In this document: positions 35,685 to 50,018 of the stretch, piece by piece
How the letters are laid out: every line of letters begins with the position of its first letter
Position numbering within the stretch: the stretch's first letter is position 1
From: Epiperipatus broadwayi
Lineage: Eukaryota > Onychophora > Udeonychophora > Euonychophora > Peripatidae
DNA length: 64,000 nt
NCBI GenBank assembly: GCA_028023455.1
Contig: JAQFVV010001009.1
Location: forward strand, 60,001 to 124,000
Direction of reading: 5' to 3'
The notes under the pieces: generated by a model
The model's database searches: none
Told to the model about the DNA's origin: nothing
Seen by the model: only the letters and a program-made list of their open reading frames with translations
Program-made: the position numbers and the translations under genes

Positions 35685-35770
35685 TAGACAAACTTTGTAG
35701 CCAAGGCTAGGTTTGAACCCATATTCATAGGGATTGTGTCCATTTTACATGGTAAGCAATCTAAACATTT
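35685..35770 (-). repeat. tRNA-derived SINE-like head, minus strand
   Basis: On the minus strand, TTTAGATTGCTTACCATG precedes an anticodon-like CCAT-GTAAA-ATGG arm. ATATGGGTTCAAACCTAGC follows, whose GGTTCAAACC matches the pol III B box. The acceptor stem is not preserved. Confidence 0.42.
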
Positions 35771-37329
35771 GTCATTAAAAGATTTCTAGGCAAAAGATTG
35801 TTTGATTTAATATTGATTTATGGGAACAATTTAATATTACTGATGATTTATTAGATTGGCAATATTTATACATTGTTTGATGGCTGGAGGTTGAAAAAAA
35901 GAGAGGGGGATGTGCGATTTATAGAACTACTTTAGAGAGTAAAAATAGATAGTCATAGTGTTACACTGACAAGATAAAACTAACTAATTCATGAAATTAA
36001 ATTGTAAAGAAAAAAAAAACAATAATAATTAAGGAATATTAAACGATCGGTTTAGTTAAGAATTATATATGTGAAACAGGCATGTGTGTGTATTTGGTCT
36101 AGTTATAGATTTTAATTATAAAGTTGACAAGTAAATAATGATTATTCCATGTCTCTCATGAAGAACTACTGTAAAGAAGAAATTAATTTGTTTTAATAGT
36201 CTATTCATAGCAGCCAAAATTTCGGTCAAGATTCTGGGTTTGAAGTTGAGCTGCTATACATTTTTTATTATCAAAGAAAAAGTAAGAGATGGGGAAAATA
36301 GAGCTTGCTTTCATTTATTTTGTTCTTTGGTATGATTTCCTCGAGTGTAGAATAACTAAAGTAATAACTAAAGTGATATCTATAATGACAAGAATTTAAG
36401 TTTAGAATTAATTGGTGATTATCTATTGGAATGCAGAAATGAATTGGACATGTGTTTTTTAAGAGAGAGCAGAACTTTAAAATGACAAGAAACCAAATGA
36501 AATGATAGGCAATTAATCACAAAACACTGACCAGACATTTTAGAACAGTCAATGTAATGTCATGCTGAAAGGAGGGGGTGAAAGATGTCAGACACTATAA
36601 AAGCTCTGCTCCTTTGTAGCTGGTGGCTGGTTTTATTTCAATCTCTCTTGCAAGTCTCTTATCATAGGTTTTAGAGAGAACTTGGCTGAAAAAGTTTCAA
36701 AGCAACATTTTTTTTAAGAAAAGAAAATCGTTTATTGTTAACTATTTTGTCTGTCTCTTGAAAAATGAACTTCGCCAAATTTAATAATATGGAAAAAGCA
36801 ATGACTCTCAATTAAAGGTCAAGTTAGGTATACATCAGATCCCCAGAAGTTAATCAACATTATAATTGCCTCTACTAATTTATCAGAAATCAGCAAAAGT
36901 TAAAAATTTAAACTATAGAAAATAAGAAAATCTAAATTTTGATTTCGCATATAAAGAATTAAATTTTAATGCTATAATTTTATATAAAGCTGTAAATATG
37001 AATATTAGGTGAACTAAGAAAAATGCAACAAAAAAATGGACTCATATATTTAAAAATTAAAACAAGTTATCTTCAGCTTTAATCTACAGAAACCAAAATG
37101 AGGAAATTTAAGCAGCAAAAAAACTTTATACCTTTTGGCATAAAAATCAAACTCTATCATAAGGACTATTTCTACATAATGTCATAGGTATACACAAACT
37201 GGCCAAAGAAAGAAAATAAGGAAAAATAGAAACCAGATATCTAAAGAACCTTCCCGAAGAACTTTTTAAGTATATTTTTATTATTATTGCTATTCATGTA
37301 GAACATTTAATTTTAAAAAAAGAAAAAGG
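35771..37329. other. AT-rich stretch with a possible core promoter
   Basis: No gene recognised. TATAAAAG at 36596-36603 is followed by a less AT-rich 60-bp segment, then a short frame beginning ATGAACTTCGCC (36764) that stops after 16 codons. This is recorded as a weak promoter candidate only. Confidence 0.35.
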
Positions 37330-37700
<371 letters not shown>

Positions 37701-37703
37701 ATG

Positions 37704-37749
37704 ATAACAGTGAGAGATATTGTTGTATAACAGTGAGAGATATTGTTGT
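37704..37749 (+). repeat. 23-bp perfect tandem duplication
   Basis: ATAACAGTGAGAGATATTG plus TTGT occurs twice in a row. Confidence 0.95.
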
Positions 37750-40700
37750 GGGAAATGTTTTTTTGAATTGAATCAGGAATTTTGTCAAGTGCTTAAACCT
37801 AATGCTATGTTTTATGAAGGTTGCATGACTGGAGGGCTAAAATATCATCATTATCTTATAAAAGTGCAGAGAAGTAGTTTTGAAAATTTAATGTGCATAT
37901 CTTATTATTATTATTATTATTATCATAAAGTTAAATAAAGTTACAGCTAGATACAAGCTAATTAAGTCTTGGAAATATTATTGGCTCATGTTCTAGTGTA
38001 CTATTTCACAAGAGTAATGTAGATATGAAAGATTTACTTGTACGAATTGATGTTAGACCTGCATATATGTGGGGACAATGAGTCCCCACCATGCCAGTGG
38101 AGTCATAGTTTAGCTCACTCCCTAAGATATTTATACTATATTTATAAAGTATTTAAACACAGTGGAAATTTTTCCCACTTAGTTGTTCTCTACACTGTGA
38201 GATGATTTCTTTGTTGATGGCCAGAGGTTGATTGGTAAACCAAAGTCTCTTTATATGACTAGCGATAAAAATCCTAGCATATCTCAACCTTAGTGAAAAT
38301 ATTTTTTTTTTATTCAGGTCACTGCCTGACTTACTTATAAATGTTGGATACATGGTCACAAACTCAATTTGATGTCAGAATAAGTGCGGATATTGTGTGT
38401 GTGATTGGTGTACGTGAACATTGTTTTGTTGATACATACTAATTTATCAATAAGAGCCAAGAGTAATAACGTCAATAAATATTCAACTTAGGGGTTAAAT
38501 AAAATCTACGAATGTGTAAGCAATGCGTATCTGCAATTATTTAATAAATATATCCGCAGCCAGTTGAGAACTTTGCTGGAAAATTAATATTGCTAAAATA
38601 TTATTATTATTGTCATAAGAATGTGAATATAGTGTGTATGCACATATGATAATGATTGAGCTAGATACCGATTCGTTGACATTTGAAAGTAACCAAAATT
38701 AACTTAGTCCCACTACACATAAAATATCTCTATTACTGAGGTTAGGGCAAGGAATATTAAATTAATATAATTAATTAAAATTATTACATTTTATTATTGG
38801 AAGCATTACCGTTGGAAACCAATCATTAAACTAAACAAATTAAACTCTGGGGGGAAGAAATTTAATGTTCACTATATCTGGGATAAAAATGAGAACAAAA
38901 ATATAATAGATGTGCAAGTATATAATATTTTAACTGTCTTTTGTTAATATTACTCCTTGGTAATTTTGGTTCCCTAATAATTAAAAATGAATATTTATAA
39001 TTTAAAACCTCTTGATATTATCTCTTGATGTAGGGATATTTATTATTTAGTTTGTTTTTTATATCATAATACGGTTGTAGAACAGGGGAAAGCCACGTGA
39101 GTCATCAAATGAATGTATATATTATGTATTGAATTGTAGTATGTTAATAAAATTTGTTATTTGTTTTAAATAAAATTTGTGTACGTCTTAATGTTTTGTG
39201 GGTTATTATTATCTAGACATCTCAAATCCAATCATACATCAATATATTATTATTAATAGTTTCATCATATTCATAAATGATATCCGATAAAATTTATTTA
39301 AAATGGTTAATTTTTCGAGATTATGTAGCATGGCAATACTCCAAATTACTTAATAATTTAATATAGTTGAAATATAAATTATGAATAGGGAAGGTTATTA
39401 AGTGATAGAGATGCAGTGGGTGGGCATGATATCCTTTCCCCATACGTTGTATTCAAACACCTTTCTAGATGCACTTCTTTATAATTTTACTTTAATTGGG
39501 AATATGTTTATAATGTTATTTTCTAAAAGATTAAAGTATTCGAGCTTTAATGTAAATAGACATTAAACTTCATTAAAGATAGCCCAATATTGCCTTGTAG
39601 GTGATCATGAGAGGAATGTTTATCACCAATAATATATCGCAGCTTGTTCGAGCTCCACACCTTATTGTTCTAAAAGCCCTGAGAAGAGATTATAATGGGA
39701 GAAATGAGCTAGCACAATGGAAAATTTAATAGTAAAACAGATAATACTGTAATAGACCTATTGATGTGAGGATGAAAGAGGGGTGGATCAGGTAGGTGAT
39801 GGATATAGAACTATTTGTAATCGGAACAGAATTTTAATTGTAGCTTTAATGATGGTGAATGGGAAGCATTCTGAGAATAACCAAGAATTTCCAAGAATAT
39901 TAATATTATTATTTTAATACATTCTCAGTGGTCTCTTATTGATTGATTATTTATTAAACTATTCATTAAATATTATTGCTGAAAGTTATTGATAAGTTAC
40001 GTAAATTAGATTTAATCTTATTATTTATTAAAGTTGCAATTTGGCACCCTGGAAAATAAGATTATGGATGTTCTATTCTATCATCATCATCCCAGTAGGC
40101 TTTAGATATAGTGTTGGCTGGTAATGATGAAGCATACATTGATGCATCCTTAAAATGTTACAATTGGCATGCAACTTAGCTGCAAGTGTTTGAATACCAG
40201 ATAGGTTCAAATATAGGTTATAATTAATGCATAACATGGTCGCCTGAGTTGAAATAAATAAATATTACCAATTGATCCATAATGAAGATATGCGACTTTG
40301 AATAAAGTTCTAATTAGCTTAAACTATCCGATCATATAAGTTAGAATTTCTCACTAGTTAGAATATATATATAATTGAATATTTGTAAACACGGTAATCA
40401 GATATATTTAAAAAAAAATTATCCACTTAGTAGCGCTTTCGACTAACCTTGTTGTTTTTGTTAACTAACACATTGAAAGGCTAACCACCCCTCAATACCA
40501 TGATCTTAACATTTGCTGCCTGCCTGTTAATTAAGTCAAGTTTGTATTAGTATATTAGCATAGCTTCTTTTATTTTTCCTTTGTTGTTATTTTTTTCAAT
40601 TTGCAATATTTTAACATTGTTGTAATTGAAGTTAAAACCACAAATACATAAATTTTTATGATCGTGAAAAATGGATGCTGAAACATTGGTGTCTACTCTG

Positions 40701-40867
40701 CAATTTTGATTCGATTTCTGAACTTTTTTTAACAACAGCAAAAAAATTTAAAATTTTTAAAATATATATAATTACTGTATTTATAAATATTCAATTATAT
40801 AATTACGTATATTGCGTTGAAGAAGTACAGACATTAATTATAATATTATATATATATATATATATAA
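37750..40867. other. Non-coding stretch
   Basis: A 72-codon frame spans 37720-37938, and a 68-codon frame spans 38153-38359 on the minus strand. Neither is recognised and both may be chance. It also holds a GC-rich hairpin at 38069-38089. A weak B-box-like word (AGGTTCAAATATAGG) near 40203 may mark a SINE scrap. Confidence 0.45.
38069..38089. repeat. Perfect 8-bp GC-rich hairpin
   Basis: GTGGGGAC-AATGA-GTCCCCAC, an unusually G+C-rich palindrome in AT-rich surroundings. Confidence 0.7.
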
Positions 40868-41210
40868 GTGGACAACTTATAGTTTTAAAGCAATTGTTGA
40901 TGAAAGTGTATGCCTATTTTGGCATATGTGGGAAGAGTAGATGCTTCCACAACATTTCAGATATAAATCACTTTAAAATTAATTATTACATCAAGTTAAA
41001 CTAATAAAATTAAATATGCTGATCCTAAAAAACGAAATACTTTTTTCTCCCTGCGATAGCCATGAAAAATTATTGTCAGTTTATTTAAAGAATAAACTGT
41101 AACCTTTAGTGGATAATTTATGGGTTTAAAACAATTATTGATGAAAGAATATATGACAATTTTAGCTCATTTGTAAAGAGTTGTTGCTTTCATATTATTA
41201 AAGATATATT
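40868..41210 (+). repeat. Diverged direct duplication
   Basis: AGTGGACAACTTATAG..TTTAAAGCAATTGTTGATGAAAG at 40868 recurs as AGTGGATAATTTATGGG..TTTAAAACAATTATTGATGAAAG at 41109. Looser similarity follows both. Confidence 0.6.
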
Positions 41211-41352
41211 GGAATAGATTTAGGGTGTATTGATGAAATGTCTTGGAACCTAAAGGCTGCCCTAAACCACCGCTGACACATTCAAATGATAAATGACATA
41301 TAATAATGCACAAATAGTCACAATGTGACCATTTGCTACAAAAAAGATTGGT

Positions 41353-41500
41353 GTTAATTTATCTTTTCAACATGTGTGTGATCAGGTGGGTCAGAAATAT
41401 GAGATGGCACTAAGAATAGTGGGTCGTGTGTAAGTCCGAGTTCGAATCCCACATATATGAGAAGTATAATGCAGGTTTAAGCCTGTGCAATGTATTAATT
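41353..41500 (+). repeat. SINE-like repeat with pol III B box, copy 1
   Basis: The block TTATCTTTTCAA..ATGTGTG.GATCAG..GGGTCAG.AATATGAGATGGCAC...GTGGGTCGTGT precedes GAGTTCGAATCCCACATAT and AATGCAGGTTTAA.CCTGT. GTTCGAATC is a perfect pol III B box. The same block recurs at 41838-41976, so both ends can be judged by comparison. Confidence 0.65.
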
Positions 41501-41837
41501 TATATAAATATTGTGTAAAAGGTATGCCCATACCTTGCATAGGTATATATAAATGGATTATTCTCCTGTACATGAGGGGTTAGAATGACTAATATGTCAA
41601 CATGGGTAGGATGACAACCTTGGCACTAACAATGGCTTTTAACTTTCTATCATCAGATTTTCTATGAAATGGAAGGCCAAAGAGTTGTGAATTGGAATAG
41701 TTTGAAGACTGTCCATTAAAGTATGAAGATTGGCTATTTTAATATAAAGCTGAACACTGATTGTATATATGCATGAAGATAGTAATCTAGACCAACTGGT
41801 GATTGCTGGTTTAGCATGAAATACTTATATTGGTTAT

Positions 41838-41976
41838 TATTTATCTTTTCAAAATGTGTGCGATCAGATAGGTCAGCAATATGAGATGGCACTGGGAGTA
41901 GTGGGTCGTGTAAAAGTCTGAGTTCAAATCCCACATATGTTACATATATAATGCAGGTTTAAACCTGTACAATGTA
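41838..41976 (+). repeat. SINE-like repeat, copy 2, abutting the Penelope terminal repeat
   Basis: Second copy of 41353-41500 with a B box GAGTTCAAATCCC. Its right end meets the Penelope-like terminal repeat at 41977, so the Penelope element inserted in or next to it. Confidence 0.65.
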
Positions 41977-42264
41977 GTAAATATATAATGTAAATATAAT
42001 ATAAAATAACAATTTGTGTCAATTGTTAATACAGAGTTTCTTTAATATAAATAAATAAAATAATAACTAAATAATATTTCCAAGTACTTTCAACTCTTAC
42101 CAATCCTTATCAAGGCAGTATAAATTTTTTTATTTTGTCCTAGGTGATGAATTTAACATTTCGTTGTATTTTCCAGGAATAACTAATCGTAAAGCTGGTT
42201 AATTTCGAATTCATAGCAGAATATGAATTTTCTATAAGATATGATTCTTTAATCTTGCGTTTAT
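41977..42264 (-). repeat. Penelope terminal repeat, 3' copy
   Basis: About 288 bp shared with 52341-52625 (same orientation) and with 53914-54175 (opposite orientation). It contains the hammerhead-like motif on the minus strand. Confidence 0.88.
42086..42118 (-). ncRNA. Degenerate hammerhead-ribozyme-like motif, copy 1
   Basis: The minus strand reads CCTTGATAAGG, then ATTGGTAAGAGTT, then GAAAG. This is the CUGAUGA-stem II-GAAA layout with core substitutions and a weakened stem II. Confidence 0.4.
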
Positions 42265-42282
42265 TACCATGTGTTTCATACA

Positions 42283-42627
42283 TTAATACTGTAAAATCCT
42301 TTGGACTACATGTAAGCGTGTATTATTTTGGTGAACATATAAAGCTGAATAAATTGTATCATCTTCTCTTGCTTTGTTATACATATATTTATGTTGAAGG
42401 CGATATTTAATATTTGTTTTGGTTTCTCCAACATATATTGCACTGTAATTTACTTGTGGACATCTCAAAGAGTAAACAACACTGCTCTTATCCTTCTTAT
42501 TTATTATTTCCTTAGAATTATTTATTAATCTATTAAGATTAGGTGGAGTTTTCCATGCTAATCGAAAATCTTGACTTAAAACTTTGGTTATATTTTTATT
42601 AATATTGAGAATAAAAGCTAATGACAT
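42283..42627 (-). pseudogene. GIY-YIG endonuclease domain of the minus-strand Penelope element
   Basis: In this 114-residue frame SSVVYSLRCPQ leads into AIYVGETKTNIKYRLQHK, matching the GIY-YIG core (the 'Y-x-G-x-T' and Arg/His helix) that Penelope elements carry after the reverse transcriptase. The enzyme nicks target DNA for insertion. A GIY-YIG-like reading recurs in the plus-strand copy near 53700 (YSIRCLQ, then KYFGESKTNIKYHIQ). The frame's end has lost register with the family (NTRLHVVQ instead of a continued Leu/Val block), so it is probably dead. Confidence 0.8.
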
Positions 42628-42913
42628 TCATGGTTTATTATTCATATTTATATGGTCACTATTATGACATTGTTTATAATGCTTCAATACAATAGATAAT
42701 AGTATTTGTTTATTATAACTCACTTGTATTAAATCTTGCATATAACATTTTATATTATCTTTCTTAAACATTTCATTTGAACGCAGTCATTGATTACATG
42801 TTAAAAAAACTCTAAAACCAGCTAATTTGTGTATAAAAGGAACACTAGATGTTGGATGAATGTAACCTATATTATCTATATTTTTTACAACCATTTTATA
42901 TACTAATTTATAA

Positions 42914-43165
42914 TCAACCCTTGATATTTGCAAATCTTGTGTCTTCTCTTTCTATTGTCCAAAACGAAACATCCTGGTTCTGCAAACTATCAAAAATTAT
43001 CTTTATAATGTCTGGTAGCCCATATATAAAAAAAACATCATCCACATATCTACAATATAATGTGTACTCATTTCTTACTAATATGGAATGCACAATTCGC
43101 TGTTCTATATTATCTACAAACAAACAATTAATAAACCACTTACAGCCAAACCCATTGGACATCAT
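42914..43165 (-). pseudogene. Reverse transcriptase catalytic block of the minus-strand Penelope element
   Basis: The 83-residue frame has NCLFVDNIEQRIVHSILVRN followed by TLYCRYVDDVFFIYGLPD, where YVDD is the catalytic pair, and then DIIKIIFDSLQNQDVSFW. The plus-strand copy at 52653-53063 supplies the upstream motifs A and B in open frame. Penelope reverse transcriptases are related to telomerase and copy the element at the nicked target. Separate frames on either side show that this copy is interrupted. Confidence 0.82.
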
Positions 43166-43523
43166 TTTTACATTTTATATAAGTTATTACCATGTGCTGT
43201 AACAATATCATTTCTTATCCAAATTAAAACATCTATAATGAAAGATATTTTATCCTGTGGCATTTTCTTAGCACATAATTTATCTCTCAAAATTGTAATG
43301 GATGCAGATCAATCCACTGATCAATATAATTCCACAACATACAATGAAATAAACTCATATCCCTTAACTATAGCTGTTTTATCAAGTATAGTAAGACAAT
43401 CAAATGATGATTTTAATGTCTATTTTCCAAACCCAATAAAATCTAAAATCTACTTAACTAAATTTTTTGCAAGCTTTGTAAAATCCATCGTTAATCTTAA
43501 AGGAGCATTAAGCTTATGTGTTT

Positions 43524-44111
43524 TTACATTCGCAAACATTTGGGAATAAAAGTTGCCGATAGATAAACTTCTCTATATTCTTTATTAGTAAGAAACATTT
43601 TATCACATGCTCTTAAAATCTTTAATACAAACTTATCTTTCATAGCCTTTATATTATAATTTTTAATTCTAATAAAGTTCAATTTCCCTATTTGTTGTCT
43701 AAGTTTAATTTTATATGTATCTTTATCCATTAATACAAATCTATGTGATTTATCTTCCTTAGAACAAATCAGCTAATTATTATTTAAAAATAAATTAACA
43801 ACTTTCAAAGCCTGCTCTCTACTATAATTCAAATATTAGACAATTCATTAATTTTCGAAGATATAACTTTATTAACATTTTTTAGTAAAAATACCATCGT
43901 CTTATGTTGCTTTCCCATCTGCAATTATTTCAGCCTTTGCATTTTCCCACGAATTATATACATATTGAGGCCCAAATGATAAAAATTCACTTATGTTATC
44001 TGTAACTTCATATTTAAATAAATTAACCACTTGTTGATTATTATTTTGCAATTTAATATGCTTTTGTATTGATAATAAAAGCTTAAATTTCTTTAAATCC
44101 TTAGATGGCAT
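43524..44111 (-). pseudogene. N-terminal and palm-start part of the minus-strand Penelope element
   Basis: Two frames (43902-44111 and 43524-43730) precede the catalytic block. The first has KYEVTDNISEFLSFGPQYVYNS, in the place of the conserved 'L s kG l k f' segment of Penelope. The second has MDKDTYKIKLRQQIGKL and EYREVYLSATFIPK. A frameshift or stop separates them. Confidence 0.65.
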
Positions 44112-44276
44112 ATCTTTTAAATTTATTAAACCAAAATTCTGTATATAGCGGTAATGAATAAAACTGTTGGAATATTTTCTCTTCTTTATTATCGAAAAAA
44201 GTTATTTTCTGCTATCTTTCAATAAAAAATGAACTATTTTTTGTATTATATTTGTGGCCTTAATTCCATTACGTAT

Positions 44277-46711
<2,435 letters not shown>

Positions 46712-46713
46712 TC

Positions 46714-46731
46714 TGGTGCTGAACATTTAGG
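46714..46731 (+). promoter_or_regulatory. Primer-binding site
   Basis: TGGTGCTGAACATTTAGG starts with the TGG expected to pair with a tRNA 3' CCA end, just after the LTR. I do not assign the tRNA. Confidence 0.7.
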
Positions 46732-47235
46732 CATTAATATCAAGTCTTCAGGGAGTTTCATCTATTGAACTCATAATTAAAAAAATGTTTATTTTTTTTT
46801 GTATGAAATCTTTTTTATCTTAAATCGTTTTGCATATATATAACCTCTATAAACTTACACATCTAACACATAATTGATTCATATAATTACAGATTTGATA
46901 AGTGAATATAATATTTCTTTTGTTTACTATAAATAATTATATTAAATGAAAATTATAGGTAGAATGTTAAGTGCAATTTGAGGGATATAAATAATGAAAT
47001 GAGCTGAAACAGATAATAAAATAAATACTCATTTAAAATAGATGAGTTGGGAAAAATAAAATATCAGGTTTTTAAAATGGGAAATAAAAGTTATGTACAT
47101 AAGGGAAATCTAAACTAAATGCAAATGGCAAAGGGTGGCGTATAAAACCCTACGGTATATATATATATATATATATATATTCACTTGCATTTATAAAACC
47201 AAATGATATATTTTAACTTTATAAATAAAATTTTA

Positions 47236-48272
47236 ATGTTAACTAGAAGTAAAAAGAATTTAATGAATATGGATATTAAGCATTTATCAGAAACATAGAG
47301 TAGTAGTCATAGTCAAATGGAAGAAACTACCACTGTTGTTGAGAAAGAAGCTTTGTTTAGTAAAGCATCTGGGGGGTCAATATCTGAAACATAACACTTC
47401 CCACATATGTCAGAAGAAAGCCAGATAGCATCTCAACCTCAAGAGACCCATGCCAATGAAGTCACTCAAGCACCTAGAGTTGCAGTAGCACAAACTGTGA
47501 AAAATGGTGGAGCTATGGATCAACTTTTCCAAATGATGATGGTAATCAACAATAATATAAGTAACATGAAAGTAGAAATAGCACAAATAAATAGTAATAA
47601 CAATAGTTTAAAAGAAAAAATGACAACCAATAACAGTAGTTTAAAGCAATATATAGCACAAATAAATAGAAATAACAGTAGTTTAAGGGAAGAAATGGTA
47701 ACCAATTTTAGTAATTTAAATAGTAACATGGTAACCAAAAAAGATGTAAAAAAGTATACAACAATTGGAAAACAGAAATAAGGCACAAGACTCGTGATAG
47801 TCAAAAGTTAGAAAATGAAATAGTGAGTGATCTGGAGATTATTGCTGAAAATCTTGGTGGAATAAATCACCACAAACCAGAATACATTTTCTCACAACAG
47901 GTAATATCTGAGATGAGAGATGATCCTCTCAAAATTATCACAGATATTCCAATATCAACTACACAAGTGCCTACCCAGCTAATTAACCCTATGAACACAA
48001 TATCAACATTGGCAAGTAGTCATCTATATCCACATAGTCAGACAAAGAGCTCAGGCCACAAAGCAAAACTATCCCTAAATAGTATAAAGTATGAGATAGA
48101 TCATGATTCTCATAAGATGAGACAAGAACGGTTTGATGATACTGACACTTCTCAAGTAAAGTTAAGCTCTCAAATCCTCAATGATAACTACCTTGAGACA
48201 ATCTCATATTCTAAAGGTGTCATGGAAAAATATGTGGAAAAAGATGAGATGGAAAATGAATTGGATATATAA
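47236..48272 (+). pseudogene. Gag-like region of the Gypsy element
   Basis: A frame from an ATG at 47236 (MLTRSKKNLMNMD) runs in register with the open part 47407-47781, broken by two stops. It codes a Gln/Ser-rich start, then a coiled-coil-like stretch of repeated heptads with Asn-Asn-Ser-Leu motifs (three copies of I.QIN.NN.SL.E.M). After a one-base shift near 47757 it continues at 47823-48272 as a polar, Ser/Thr-rich segment. Downstream to about 48655 a further block with IKVFSGQDTDK recalls the start of the Gag capsid region. Position right after the primer-binding site and before the integrase remnant supports Gag. The coiled coil suggests self-association, an inference. No zinc knuckle was seen. 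Confidence 0.65.
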
Positions 48273-48983
48273 TTAAAAACATTCAGTCATAATCATATTT
48301 TCCATCAAAACAAAATTAAAGTATTCTCCGGACAAGATACTGATAAACTATATAGCAGCCATCACAATATATTATTATTAATACAAAAACTGCTACCATG
48401 ATAAGTCACCACAATTGCCACCCTATTTAGGAAATTTTGATAATGACAAGGGATATGACAATTTTAGATATTGCTGTGGCATTTAAATGCACTCTACTAT
48501 CAGCATTATGGCCCATATAGGCAAAACAAATGGAACATGGTAGAGATTGCCATATCAGGAGCCACTGAACAAAGAGATTGCCAGTTTCATAAACTATGCA
48601 ACACATATGAAGGTCCCATTATATTCATTAAGCATATAAATGCTAGTGCTTGAAAAGACAATAAAGGGATGGACCTGAAAGATTGCAAATTGGAACTTGT
48701 ATACTGGACAATCCATAAGTAATGAAACCTAAATTCTTATTTTGAGATAATATACTCTATGCCAAAACTTAATACTAGAAAGCTTATGCTAATCTAGATA
48801 CCTTTTTATACAAATATTATTTTTAAAAATATATAAAATTGTTTTTAAGAATGTTCAAAAACAGTTCGGGCTAGAATAGATGCACCTACAACTTTTTTTC
48901 ACTAAACCATTATTTATGATCAGTAAAACCAAATATATGGTACAAGATAACTTAGTAGCACTAGAATGCAATGGACCCAAATA

Positions 48984-49034
<51 letters not shown>

Positions 49035-49083
49035 AAGACAATTAATGAGTGTACCAACTCATACCTATACCTGTTTATCCCAC

Positions 49084-49393
49084 AGAAATAAATGAAGAAA
49101 GGCAAATATTATAAGCATATGAAAGGTGGAAGAAAATGGCTAACCAAAGAAATAAAGATAAAAAGGGAAAGACGTATTACAATTTTAAAATAGGAGACAA
49201 AATCTTGATAGAAACCCTACATGTAAGTAAACCCCAAGATAACATGTACCATAAGTTTTTCAATCAATATGAAGAACCATTTACAATAGTAAAACAATCT
49301 GGTCACAATGCATATTGGATTGATATTGGAGGAGATATACTAGGAACATATAATACCTGTATCTTAAAACCATATTTTGGACTCTCCACATGA
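49084..49393 (+). pseudogene. Integrase C-terminal module of the Gypsy element
   Basis: The frame reads EINEERQIL, a stop, then AYERWKKMANQRNKDKK, followed by FKIGDKILIET, FFNQYEEPFTIVKQSGHNAY and a final CILKPYF. This matches the C-terminal SH3-like module of Ty3/Gypsy integrases (the 'kVGD.Vl..' strand, 'k..yeGPy.i......naY.l' and 'lKpy'), with EEP in place of GPY/F. Only the tail is present. The catalytic D,D-35-E core that should precede it is missing, and gag-like sequence lies 400 bp upstream. Confidence 0.85.
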
Positions 49394-49492
49394 TCATACA
49401 GTTGCCTTATAGAATGCACAACCCAGCTGGAATAATAACTAGGAATGACAATTATAGCATAATCAGAGATAAAGTCAATATCAAAAAAGTAT

Positions 49493-49524
<32 letters not shown>

Positions 49525-50008
49525 ATTTATGCAAAAATGTGCATAACTAGGGATATGGATTTTTTTTTGATGATGGTATGTCCAGGTTAATGCTTTAAAA
49601 GCATTGGGTTATCTTGACATTAACCGAGATAGAAGAGTCACTCCATACAGAGTAATGGATGCTCCAATATTTATTTAGACCTTCAAAAAAATCCAGTAAG
49701 ACTCAAAAAAGAAGCAGGATGAAAGCTTATTAATAAATTTATGTGCCATCTAAATAGAGATACTATACAGGATGATTGTTTCATTCACATAACCATCAAA
49801 AACCCTATGTCCAAATCACACTTTAAATGATATGACTTAGCCATAAAAAGTGTAAAATAATTTGAAAGACTAGTTGATAAAATTAAGTAACATTGGAGTA
49901 AATTTTTAAAACCCTTCATTAAAACCCAACTCAATCCAGCATTAAACAAACATGTACTTATATATAAGTGATAAAATTCTATCCATATGTCAAAATATTA
50001 ACCCAATA
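49394..50008 (+). other. Region between integrase tail and polypurine tract
   Basis: Contains (TA)n(TG)n at 49493-49522. From about 49680 to 49975 a decayed coding run is readable (PVRLKKEAG, MCHLNRDTIQDDCFIHI, FERLVDKIK) with stops. It could be an extra 3' ORF of the element; I recognise no family. Confidence 0.4.
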
Positions 50009-50018
50009 AGTGGAGGGG
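50009..50018 (+). promoter_or_regulatory. Polypurine tract
   Basis: AGTGGAGGGG (mostly purine) directly before the 3' LTR; it is the expected primer for plus-strand synthesis. Confidence 0.75.

Larger units (their letters stand above)
41977..44276 (-). mobile_element. Penelope-like element on the minus strand, 3' part (coding region and 3' terminal repeat)
   Basis: Read from 44276 down, the pieces follow Penelope order: an N-terminal part (43902-44111), a palm start with MDKDTYKIKLRQQIGKLNF (43524-43730), a decayed middle, reverse transcriptase motif C as YCRYVDDVFFIYG (about 43046), a GIY-YIG nuclease (42283-42627) and the terminal repeat (41977-42264). The upstream part continues past a Gypsy insertion at 52182-52625. 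Without that insertion the element is about 2.74 kb with a direct terminal repeat at each end, close to the usual size of canonical Penelope elements. Several frameshifts disable it, although the YVDD residues are kept. Confidence 0.88.

Noticed and set aside
38153-38359. 68-codon minus-strand frame
   Set aside because: No recognised family, no start context, no neighbours; chance frame likely.
42849-43549. Plus-strand frames of 117 and 153 codons
   Set aside because: They are the complement of the minus-strand Penelope coding region, which has the catalytic motifs.
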